Part shown: in pieces, positions 1 to 6,248 of the stretch
Position numbering within the stretch: position 1 is the stretch's first letter
Layout: each line of letters opens with the position of its first letter
From: an uncultured Blautia sp.
Lineage (GTDB): Bacteria; Bacillota; Clostridia; Lachnospirales; Lachnospiraceae
Assembly (NCBI GenBank): GCA_900553515.1
Contig: USDN01000079.1
Location: 1 to 11,443 of the forward strand
Direction of reading: 5' to 3'
DNA length: 11,443 nt
Notes under the pieces: model-generated
Told to the model about the DNA's origin: nothing
Seen by the model: only the letters and a program-made list of their open reading frames with translations
Databases searched by the model: none
Translations under genes and position numbers: made by a program

Positions 1-150
1 ATGTAAACTCCATTTGAAGCAAGACCGAAAAGAAAGCGATACGGCGGCCCGTCGTGCTTTCAGGTGGGTCGCTTGAGCCGTCCGGCAACGAACGGCCTAG
101 ACAGATGATCACCCAACGACATAACCCGGCTTATCGGTCTGCTTGCGTAC
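1..150 (+). ncRNA. rnpB: RNase P RNA, 3' part (5' end outside window)
   Basis: This is the catalytic RNA of RNase P, which trims the 5' leaders of tRNA precursors. The stretch shows the conserved 3' half of a bacterial A-type RNA: GTAAACTCCA-like at 3-12, GCAAGACC at 19-26, GGTGGGTCGCTTGAGCC at 63-79, GGCCTAGACAGATGATCACC near 93-112, and AACCCGGCTTATCGGTCTGC at 123-142. The last matches the 3' end of E. coli rnpB almost base for base. The 5' half lies before the window. The mature 3' end is estimated at about 145-150, just before the terminator hairpin. The open reading frame crossing this stretch is a chance frame over structured RNA. Confidence 0.93.
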
Positions 151-157
151 AAAGAAA

Positions 158-184
158 CCCCGGAATATTTCCGGGGCTTTTTTG
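158..184. terminator. Shared bidirectional intrinsic terminator of rnpB and pyrBI
   Basis: An 8-bp perfect stem, CCCCGGAA (158-165) with TTCCGGGG (169-176), closes a 3-base loop and is followed by C and six T on the plus strand. On the minus strand the same stem is followed by GTTTCTTT, so it can also end the convergent pyrB-pyrI transcript, whose stop codon lies only 5 bases away. Confidence 0.9.
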
Positions 185-188
185 CAAC

Positions 189-626
189 TTATTTATTTCT
201 TTTTCCTCTGTACTTTTCTTCGCAGTACATGCATCTGTAAATTTCTTTTTCTTCATCAGCCAGGAAAAATACATGATCCAGACCCTGCTCAATAGATGTG
301 ATACAGCGTGGATTTTTGCATTTGATCACATTAGTGACTTTTTTTGGAAGTTTCAGTTCCTTTTTCTCAACGATCTTTTCGTCTTTGATAATGTTGACGG
401 TAATGTTGTGATCAATAAATCCAAGGATATCCAGATCCAATTTTTCAATAGGACATTCTACTTTGATGATATCTTTGACGCCCATTTTATTGCTGCGGGC
501 ATTTTTGATGATAGCAACAGTACAGTCCAGTTTATCCAGTTTCAGGTCATGGTAAATAGTCATGGCCTTGCCGGCTTTGATATGATCCAGTACATAGCCT
601 TCGCGAAGAGCTCCAACGTTTAACAT
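189..626 (-). CDS. pyrI: Aspartate carbamoyltransferase regulatory chain
   Basis: This is the regulatory subunit of aspartate transcarbamoylase. It binds nucleotide effectors and bridges catalytic trimers in the cytoplasm, giving feedback control of pyrimidine synthesis. The 145-residue protein has normal family length. The N-terminal nucleotide-binding domain covers about residues 1-95, with D14-H15 at the position of the E. coli D19-H20 effector site. The C-terminal zinc domain carries four cysteines, C103-x4-C108 and C132-x2-C135, in the spacing known for the E. coli protein. The ATG is set by a GGAGGTGG ribosome binding site at 634-641. The start overlaps the end of pyrB by 7 bases, which suggests translational coupling and equal subunit supply. 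The only visible terminator is the hairpin shared with rnpB. Confidence 0.97.
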   Translation of the reverse strand: MLNVGALREGYVLDHIKAGKAMTIYHDLKLDKLDCTVAIIKNARSNKMGVKDIIKVECPIEKLDLDILGFIDHNITVNIIKDEKIVEKKELKLPKKVTNVIKCKNPRCITSIEQGLDHVFFLADEEKEIYRCMYCEEKYRGKRNK

Positions 627-1543
627 GATACATCCACCTCCAGTAATGTGAGAATCAGGGCCATACGGACGTATACGCCGTACTGTGCCTGTTTAAAGTA
701 AGCAGCTCTTGGGTCAGTGTCTACCTCAACTGCGATTTCGTTTACACGGGGCAGCGGATGAAGGATATACATATCTTCCCTGGCGAGCTCCATTTTCTGT
801 TTGTCCAGTATGTAGAAATCTTTCATGCGGACATAATCTTCCTCATTAAAGAAACGTTCTTTCTGAACACGGGTCATATAAAGGATGTCAAGCTGAGGAA
901 GTGCGTCTTCCAGTCTTTCTACTTCCTGGAATTCGATGCCGTTTCTGGTAAGGACGTCTTCACGGATATAGCTTGGTACACGAAGCTCTTCCGGAGAGAT
1001 CAGAACAAATTTTACATTCTGGTAGCGAACCAGAGCCTCGATCAGTGAGTGAACAGTACGGCCGAATTTCAGGTCTCCGCACAGACCGATAGTGAGATTG
1101 TCAAGTCTTCCCTTCAGGGAACGGATCGTAAGAAGATCGGTGAGAGTCTGAGTCGGATGCTGATGACCGCCGTCGCCGGCATTGATCACTGGGATAGAAG
1201 AAGCCATGGATGCAACTAAAGGAGCTCCCTCCTTAGGATGACGCATAGCACAGATGTCTGCATAGCAGGATGTAACGCGGATTGTATCGGCAACACTTTC
1301 GCCTTTGGCAGCGGAGCTGGAGTCGGCGGAAGAGAATCCTAATACGTTGCCGCCAAGGTTCATCATAGCTGCCTCAAAGCTTAAGCGTGTACGTGTACTT
1401 GGTTCATAAAATAAGGTTGCAAGTTTTTTGCCGTCACATACGTGGGCATACTTCTCAGGGTTCTTTTCAATGTCGTTGGCCAGGGTGAGAAGCTTATCAA
1501 GCTCTTCCACAGAAAAGTCCAACGGGCTCATTAAATGTCTCAT
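620..1543 (-). CDS. pyrB: Aspartate carbamoyltransferase catalytic chain
   Basis: This enzyme catalyses carbamoyl phosphate + L-aspartate to N-carbamoyl-L-aspartate, the committed step of pyrimidine synthesis. The 307-residue protein has full family length. The carbamoyl-phosphate motif is S49-T-R-T-R53. The mobile loop lysine K80 (E. coli K84) sits in AAKGES. R101 and H130 within HPTQ correspond to E. coli R105 and H134. The aspartate side shows R162, R225-x-Q227 and H262-PLPR. No key residue is missing. The start is fixed by AGGAGGT at 1549-1555; a second methionine at residue 5 is less well placed. Its partner pyrI follows with a 7-base overlap. A promoter lies 60-90 bases upstream. With pyrI present the enzyme is expected to be the regulated dodecamer rather than the bare trimer of Bacillus (inference). 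Confidence 0.98.
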   Translation of the reverse strand: MRHLMSPLDFSVEELDKLLTLANDIEKNPEKYAHVCDGKKLATLFYEPSTRTRLSFEAAMMNLGGNVLGFSSADSSSAAKGESVADTIRVTSCYADICAMRHPKEGAPLVASMASSIPVINAGDGGHQHPTQTLTDLLTIRSLKGRLDNLTIGLCGDLKFGRTVHSLIEALVRYQNVKFVLISPEELRVPSYIREDVLTRNGIEFQEVERLEDALPQLDILYMTRVQKERFFNEEDYVRMKDFYILDKQKMELAREDMYILHPLPRVNEIAVEVDTDPRAAYFKQAQYGVYVRMALILTLLEVDVSC

Positions 1544-1565
1544 GTAGTACCTCCTGTTTGGTTAA

Positions 1566-1586
1566 AAGAATCAGAAACAGATTCCT
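1566..1586 (-). promoter_or_regulatory. Small hairpin in the pyrB leader
   Basis: In the transcript, GAATC and GATTC (1580-1584 and 1568-1572) pair around a 7-base loop, extended by one G-U and one A-U pair. A run of four U follows. The stem is weak, but it is the only structure in the short leader and lies 10 bases before the ribosome binding site. A role in attenuation is only a possibility. Confidence 0.25.
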
Positions 1587-1603
1587 GAAAATTCTCTTAA
1601 TCA

Positions 1604-1632
1604 ATCATATAATAGAAGGCTCTTTTTTTCAA
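1604..1632 (-). promoter_or_regulatory. Sigma-A-type promoter of pyrBI
   Basis: On the minus strand, TTGAAA (1627-1632) and TATGAT (1604-1609) are separated by exactly 17 bases. Transcription would start near 1597, giving a leader of about 54 bases before the pyrB ATG. The -35 box covers the stop codon of the upstream membrane-protein gene, so pyrBI can be expressed independently of it. The leader is too short for a Bacillus-type PyrR antiterminator/terminator pair. Confidence 0.72.
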
Positions 1633-2015
1633 GATGATTTTGTAAGTATTTTTTCAAAAAAAAGACCTGCGGTAAACCATACAGGAGCATAGTCCAGACG
1701 GATTACCCCGCGGAAATGAAAAGGAGTATGGCTGTAGTCCCAGGGACAGATTCCCAAATATTTGAGAATGCTTCCGCTGAAAAACTCTGTAATAAAAATA
1801 CCGACTGTATAGAGACAGCCGCGGAGAAAGACGGGGATGGAGGCAATATATTTGTATAAAGGTGCGATCACTGCGGCACAGCCGTAAATGGGGAACATCA
1901 GAAGAGAGGTTTTTCCCATCATGGTTCCCTGACCGTCCAAAAGGGAGTGAAATCCGGTCCAGAAGATTTCCATACACCATCCCAGAGAGCCGCAGAGAAG
2001 AAAATTTCGTTTCAT
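1629..2015 (-). CDS. PF06541-type (CmpB-like) small membrane protein
   Basis: This 128-residue, strongly hydrophobic protein has about four membrane segments (roughly residues 4-22, 40-58, 63-85 and 108-124). It fits the family annotated as putative ABC-transporter permease PF06541: a GW-x2-E-x-FW start (E17), G34-KTS-x3-FPIYG, a helix with the acidic residue E77 in ITEFFSG, C90-PWDYS, G-x-IRLDYAP (about 103-111) and a C-terminal F-x-G-x-FFE. The family name is old and its transport role unproven; no ATPase partner is nearby. The ATG is supported by AAAGGA at 2025-2030. It precedes pyrB on the same strand, but the pyrBI promoter begins in its last codons, so co-transcription is not required. 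No convincing promoter was found for it in 2016-2100; the best pair (TGTAAA/TATAAC) is weak. Confidence 0.82.
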   Translation of the reverse strand: MKRNFLLCGSLGWCMEIFWTGFHSLLDGQGTMMGKTSLLMFPIYGCAAVIAPLYKYIASIPVFLRGCLYTVGIFITEFFSGSILKYLGICPWDYSHTPFHFRGVIRLDYAPVWFTAGLFFEKILTKSS

Positions 2016-2102
2016 ATAAAACAGTCCTTTCTGAAAAATACGTTATAAGCCATTCGGATTACGTTTTACATAAATTTAACTTTCTTATAGTATTGCCTGT
2101 AC

Positions 2103-2131
2103 TTGAAAAAACAATACGCAAATGCTAAACT
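2103..2131 (+). promoter_or_regulatory. Promoter of the pheA cluster
   Basis: TTGAAA (2103-2108) and TAAACT (2126-2131) are separated by 17 bases, with transcription expected near 2138. This gives a leader of about 64 bases before pheA. It lies in the 186-base divergent spacer (2016-2201) between the PF06541-type gene and pheA. No T-box, tryptophan-type leader peptide or clear attenuator was seen in the leader. Confidence 0.6.
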
Positions 2132-2155
2132 TACTGTAAGCAATCTGTCACAGTA
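2132..2155. repeat. Inverted repeat at the pheA transcription start
   Basis: TACTGT (2132-2137) and ACAGTA (2150-2155) form a 6-bp inverted repeat with a 12-base centre. It sits directly on the predicted start of the pheA transcript, a normal place for a repressor operator, but it could also be chance or a small RNA hairpin. The binding protein is unknown. Confidence 0.35.
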
Positions 2156-2201
2156 CCAAAGTGCAGTGAGGATTGACATTTTTACAGAAGGAGAAACATA
2201 C

Positions 2202-3350
2202 ATGACAGATTTGCAGGAATGCAGAAAAGAAATAGATGAGATCGACAGCCAGATCCTTCGGCTTTTTGAAAAAAGAATGAAGGTTTGTGAGGATGTTGCA
2301 CAATATAAAATAGAAACCGGAAAACAGGTTCTGGATTCTAAAAGAGAGCGGGAAAAACTGGATACACTGGGTGCTCGTGCTCATGGGGAATTTAATTCTC
2401 TCGGTATTCAGGAAGTTTTTCAGCAGATCATGGCGATCAGCAGAAAACGTCAGTACCAGCTTCTGACAGCAAATGGAGTGGGAGAAGAAAAAGATTATGA
2501 GATGGTAGACCAGCTTCCGCTGAAAGATGTCAACGTAGTATTCCAGGGAGTGGAGGGAGCTTACAGCTATGCTGCCATGCGTGCTTATTTCCCGGAGGAA
2601 ATCAAAAGTTATCATGCAGATACCTTTCGGGAGGCAATGGAGGAGGCTGCATCCGGACGGGCGGATTATGCTGTTCTTCCTATAGAGAATTCCACCCAGG
2701 GGATCGTAACAGATATTTATGATCTTCTTACAGAATATCATCTTCATATTGTGGGAGAACAGGTGATCCCTGTAGATCATGTGCTTTTGGGCCTTCCTGG
2801 AAGCTCTCTGGATAATATCCGGACCGTTTATTCTCATCCCCAGGCTCTTGCCCAGTGTAAACTGTTTCTGGAAAATCATCAGGAATGGAAAACTGTAAAA
2901 ACAGAGAATACGGCAGCATCAGCCAAAAAAGTAAAAGAAGAGCAGGAGATTTCTCAGGCTGCCATTGCCAGCAGGGCAGCAGGAGAACTGTTTGATCTGG
3001 ATATCCTGGCAGAAAATATCTGTCATAACGACCGGAATGTGACCAGATTTATCATAGTAAGCAGGAAGCCGGTTTATGAGAAAAAAGCACGGAAGGTCAG
3101 CGTATGTTTTGAACTGCCCCATTCCAGCGGAACTCTTTATAATATGCTTTCACATATTATCTACAATGGGCTGAACATGTCCAGGATTGAATCCAGGCCT
3201 ATTCCCGGGAAAACATGGGAATATCGCTTTTTTGTAGATTTTGAGGGGAACCTGGAGGATCCGGCAGTAAAAAATGCCATCCGGGGACTGGAGGCAGAAG
3301 CCAATCGCATGCGCGTACTGGGAAACTATGAGTTACAGGAGGAAACCTGA
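2202..3350 (+). CDS. pheA: Bifunctional chorismate mutase / prephenate dehydratase
   Basis: This cytoplasmic enzyme turns chorismate into prephenate and then phenylpyruvate, the branch to phenylalanine. The 382-residue protein has three domains. Residues 1-90 are an AroQ chorismate mutase with R8, R25, K36, D45, R48 and E49 in the spacing of E. coli R11, R28, K39, D48, R51 and E52. Residues 110-290 are the dehydratase, with PIENS (160-164), SHPQALAQC (211-219) and the T281-R-F signature. Residues 298-375 are an ACT domain with G310-TLY and E330-SRP, the phenylalanine-binding motifs, so feedback inhibition is expected. The start is the ATG after AGAAGGAG (2186-2192). An in-frame TTG at 2103 lies inside the -35 box and is not a start. 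The next gene begins immediately after the TGA. Confidence 0.96.
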   Translation: MTDLQECRKEIDEIDSQILRLFEKRMKVCEDVAQYKIETGKQVLDSKREREKLDTLGARAHGEFNSLGIQEVFQQIMAISRKRQYQLLTANGVGEEKDYEMVDQLPLKDVNVVFQGVEGAYSYAAMRAYFPEEIKSYHADTFREAMEEAASGRADYAVLPIENSTQGIVTDIYDLLTEYHLHIVGEQVIPVDHVLLGLPGSSLDNIRTVYSHPQALAQCKLFLENHQEWKTVKTENTAASAKKVKEEQEISQAAIASRAAGELFDLDILAENICHNDRNVTRFIIVSRKPVYEKKARKVSVCFELPHSSGTLYNMLSHIIYNGLNMSRIESRPIPGKTWEYRFFVDFEGNLEDPAVKNAIRGLEAEANRMRVLGNYELQEET

Positions 3351-4655
3351 ATGTCCGAAATACAGGAATGTGTGCTCTACAGAAATATGGAGCATGGAGA
3401 AATACTGGAAAAAATGACTCTTTTGATGGATGCACAAAAAAGCAGTGAGGAGGAATTGCAGCAGCGGAAGTCTTTGTTTTTTGAATGTGTCAATGGTCTG
3501 ATCGAAACAGCAGGATCCTATGGTTTTTCAGGAAATCTGTGGCATAACTATCTGACTCTTCTTCTGGTGAACCATGAAAATACATTCAGCAAAGCCTGTG
3601 AGATCCGTGGTGCGGCAGAGGGCAGTATCAACCAGCTGGCTCTTCATGACTTTGAAATTTTTCGGAAATTATACGAATTTGATCTGAAGATCTTTGACAA
3701 AAGTTTTGGAACCACCTGTTGTGAGATTCTGTGCGATTATCATGGGGCAGAAAATACAGGAAGAATGTTTAACCGCCGTATCCGTGACAGGATCTGCGAA
3801 ATGAGTAAAACTCTGGCTGCGGCGGCAGATGCCCGAGAGTTTATGGTGGATATGGTGCAGTTTTACCGGGATTTTGGTGTAGGCAAGCTTGGATTGCATA
3901 AAGCATTTCGGATCGAGCATGATGAGAAAGGGAAGGTGGTCATTACTCCGGTGACCAGGATCGCTCATGTGCAGCTTGAAGATCTGGTAGGATATGAGAT
4001 CCCCAAGCAGAAACTGATCGAGAATACGGAGGCTTTTGTACATGGAAGAAAAGCAAATAACTGTCTTCTTTTTGGAGATGCAGGTACAGGCAAATCTTCC
4101 AGTATCAAAGGGATCATCAACAAATACTATGATCAGGGACTTCGCATCATAGAAGTATACAAGCATCAGTTTCAGGATCTGAATCAGGTGATCGCCCAGA
4201 TCAAGGACAGGAATTACAAATTTATCATTTATATGGACGATCTTTCTTTTGAGGAGTTTGAGATTGAATATAAATATCTGAAAGCAGTAATCGAGGGCGG
4301 ACTGGAGAGAAAACCGGATAATATTCTGATCTATGCCACAAGTAACCGCCGTCATCTGGTGAGAGAGCGCTCCGGAGATAAGCTGGAGCTGATGGATGAG
4401 GATGATCTTCATTCCTCTGATACAGTTCAGGAGAAGCTGTCACTGGTATATCGCTTTGGTGTGCGTATTTATTTTGGAGCGCCTACACGCAAAGAATTTG
4501 AGTGCATCGTAAAAACGCTGGCGGCAAGAAACGGCATTGAAATGCCGGAAAAAGAACTGCTTCTGGAAGCCGGAAGATGGGAACTTTCTCATGGCGGTCT
4601 TACCGGACGTACTGCACAGCAGTTTATAGATTACCTTCTGGGAAAGGAGAGATAA
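3351..4655 (+). CDS. DUF815 AAA-type ATPase, long clostridial form
   Basis: A 434-residue cytoplasmic ATPase whose cellular role is not established. Residues about 205-430 form the DUF815 (PF05673) AAA domain. The Walker A is G242-DAGTGKSS, preceded by the family stretch LVGYEIPKQKL. The Walker B is MDDLSFEEFE with D296-D297, and a sensor-like N332 sits in TSNRRHL. The first 200 residues form a mostly helical extension without a recognised domain; proteobacterial relatives are often shorter and lack it. No membrane segment or signal peptide is seen. The ATG follows the pheA stop with no gap, and AGGAGG (3337-3342) lies inside pheA, so the two are probably translationally coupled. The gene next to it encodes a Ppx-like protein, but a shared function is only inferred from position. 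Confidence 0.9.
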   Translation: MSEIQECVLYRNMEHGEILEKMTLLMDAQKSSEEELQQRKSLFFECVNGLIETAGSYGFSGNLWHNYLTLLLVNHENTFSKACEIRGAAEGSINQLALHDFEIFRKLYEFDLKIFDKSFGTTCCEILCDYHGAENTGRMFNRRIRDRICEMSKTLAAAADAREFMVDMVQFYRDFGVGKLGLHKAFRIEHDEKGKVVITPVTRIAHVQLEDLVGYEIPKQKLIENTEAFVHGRKANNCLLFGDAGTGKSSSIKGIINKYYDQGLRIIEVYKHQFQDLNQVIAQIKDRNYKFIIYMDDLSFEEFEIEYKYLKAVIEGGLERKPDNILIYATSNRRHLVRERSGDKLELMDEDDLHSSDTVQEKLSLVYRFGVRIYFGAPTRKEFECIVKTLAARNGIEMPEKELLLEAGRWELSHGGLTGRTAQQFIDYLLGKER

Positions 4656-4658
4656 AAA

Positions 4659-6194
4659 ATGGCAGTATCAACTTTTGCGGCAATCGATATCGGTTCCTAT
4701 GAAGTCAGTATGAAGATTTTTGAACTTTCTAAAAAAAGCGGGCTTAAGGAACTGAACCATGTAAGATACCGTCTGGAGATCGGTAAGGGAGCGTATTCTT
4801 CCGGGCGTCTGGACAGGGAAATCGTAGATGCCATCTGCGAGGTTCTGAAAGACTTCCGGACTATCATGATGGAATTTGGAACAGAAGATTATCGCGCCTG
4901 TGCTACCAGTGCATTTCGTGAAATGGTAAATCCGGTGATCATTCTGGAACAGATCTACCAGAGGACAGGCATCAGAGTGGAAATCTTAAGTAATGCAGAA
5001 CAGCATTTTCTCGGATACAAATCTATTGCAGCTATTGAAGCAGGATTCAAAAAAATGATCCAGAAAGGCACTGCGATACTGGATGTAGGCGGAGGAAGTC
5101 TTCAGGTATCTCTTTTTGACAAGGATACTCTGGTGACGACCCAGAGCCTTAAAATGGGAAGTATGCGCATCCGTGAAAGATTAAAAGAACTGGAAAAATC
5201 ACATACTCATTATGATCAGCTGATTCAGGAATTTATCCGCAATGACCTGACAGCCTTTCAGCGTCTTTACCTGAAAGACAGAGATATCAGGAATGTGATC
5301 CTGATGGGAGATTTTCTTACGGATACTATCTTTCGGGAAGAAATTTATGACCGTATCATTACTATGGCAGAATTTAATAACCGTTACGAGAATACGGTTT
5401 ATAAAACAGAACAGATGCTTTCTTCAGAAATGGATATTAATCCGGAATATGCTTCTCTTGTAGTGCCGACAATGGTTATCTGCAAAAATTTTCTGGATGT
5501 ATTTCAGGCAGAGTCGGTATGGGTTCCGGGAGTGTCACTTCTTGATGGAATTGCCTATGATTTCGGAGAAAAGAAAAAATTTATCAAAAGTGCCCATAAT
5601 TTTGAAAACGATATCCTGGTGGCATCCAGAAATATTGCCAAGCGTTATTCCAGCAGTAAAGATCATATTCAGGGAACCACATCTCTTGCCCTTGCGATTT
5701 TTGACAGTATGAAAAAAGTTCATGGTATGGGAACAAGGGAAAGGCTGCTTCTCCAGATTGCAGTACAGCTCCATGACTGCGGGAAATACATAAGCATGGC
5801 AGATGTGGCAGAGTGTTCTTATCGGATCATCATGGCCACAGAGATCATAGGTCTTTCTACGGAGGAACGTCAGGTGATCGCCAGTGCGGTGAGGTATAAT
5901 ACTACGGAATTTGTTTACTATGAGAATTTTGATGACGGATCAGGCCTTGACAGAAACCGTTATCTCCTGGTTGCCAAGCTTACTGCAATTCTCCGTCTTG
6001 CAAATGCTATGGACAGAAGCCATTATCAGAAAGTCCAGGGACTCAGGGCAGTCCTGAAAGACCGGGAACTGAGCCTGATCATTGATTCCAGCAGGGATAT
6101 TTCTCTGGAACTTGGACTTTTAAAAGATAAGGTGGAATTTTTTGAGGAAGTATTTGGAATCCACCTTACCCTGAGAAGAAAAAGAAGAATATAA
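4659..6194 (+). CDS. Ppx/GppA-family protein with C-terminal HD domain, altered active site
   Basis: A 511-residue relative of exopolyphosphatase/pppGpp phosphohydrolase. Residues 1-300 carry the actin-like fold with DIGS (10-13) and the phosphate loop D142-VGGGS. Residues about 320-500 form an HD-type domain with H336 and H372-D373. The active site looks unusual. The family motif ISGxEEA reads LSNAEQH, placing Q115 where E. coli PPX has catalytic E121. DIGGGSTE reads DVGGGSLQ, placing Q149 at E150. In the HD part, the usual histidine pair downstream of HD reads E385-C386. Polyphosphate hydrolysis is therefore uncertain; binding or regulation is possible. AAGGAGA (4644-4650) sets the start 3 bases after the DUF815 stop, and ppk1 follows, a context that supports a polyphosphate link. 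Family assignment is secure, activity is not. Confidence 0.9.
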   Translation: MAVSTFAAIDIGSYEVSMKIFELSKKSGLKELNHVRYRLEIGKGAYSSGRLDREIVDAICEVLKDFRTIMMEFGTEDYRACATSAFREMVNPVIILEQIYQRTGIRVEILSNAEQHFLGYKSIAAIEAGFKKMIQKGTAILDVGGGSLQVSLFDKDTLVTTQSLKMGSMRIRERLKELEKSHTHYDQLIQEFIRNDLTAFQRLYLKDRDIRNVILMGDFLTDTIFREEIYDRIITMAEFNNRYENTVYKTEQMLSSEMDINPEYASLVVPTMVICKNFLDVFQAESVWVPGVSLLDGIAYDFGEKKKFIKSAHNFENDILVASRNIAKRYSSSKDHIQGTTSLALAIFDSMKKVHGMGTRERLLLQIAVQLHDCGKYISMADVAECSYRIIMATEIIGLSTEERQVIASAVRYNTTEFVYYENFDDGSGLDRNRYLLVAKLTAILRLANAMDRSHYQKVQGLRAVLKDRELSLIIDSSRDISLELGLLKDKVEFFEEVFGIHLTLRRKRRI

Positions 6195-6248
6195 AATTTA
6201 CTGACAAAGTATTTGAAGCAGGATCAGATAAGATCCGGGGAGGACATT

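Noticed and set aside
54..623. Long plus-strand open frame across rnpB and pyrI
   Set aside because: It runs through structured RNA and a terminator and is the antisense shadow of pyrI; it has no ribosome binding site and no recognisable domain.
2142..2183. Possible attenuator in the pheA leader (TGTCA/TGACA stem followed by T5)
   Set aside because: Only five pairs over a long loop, no competing antiterminator and no leader peptide; too weak to claim.
2173..2201. Perfect -35 box TTGACA just before pheA as a second promoter
   Set aside because: With 17-base spacing the -10 would be ACATAC and the start would fall inside the pheA coding region, with the ribosome binding site lying in the promoter.
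2148..2879. Minus-strand open frame opposite pheA, and similar long antisense frames opposite DUF815, ppk1 and IIC
   Set aside because: They lie wholly opposite well-recognised genes, show no family motifs and lack ribosome binding sites.
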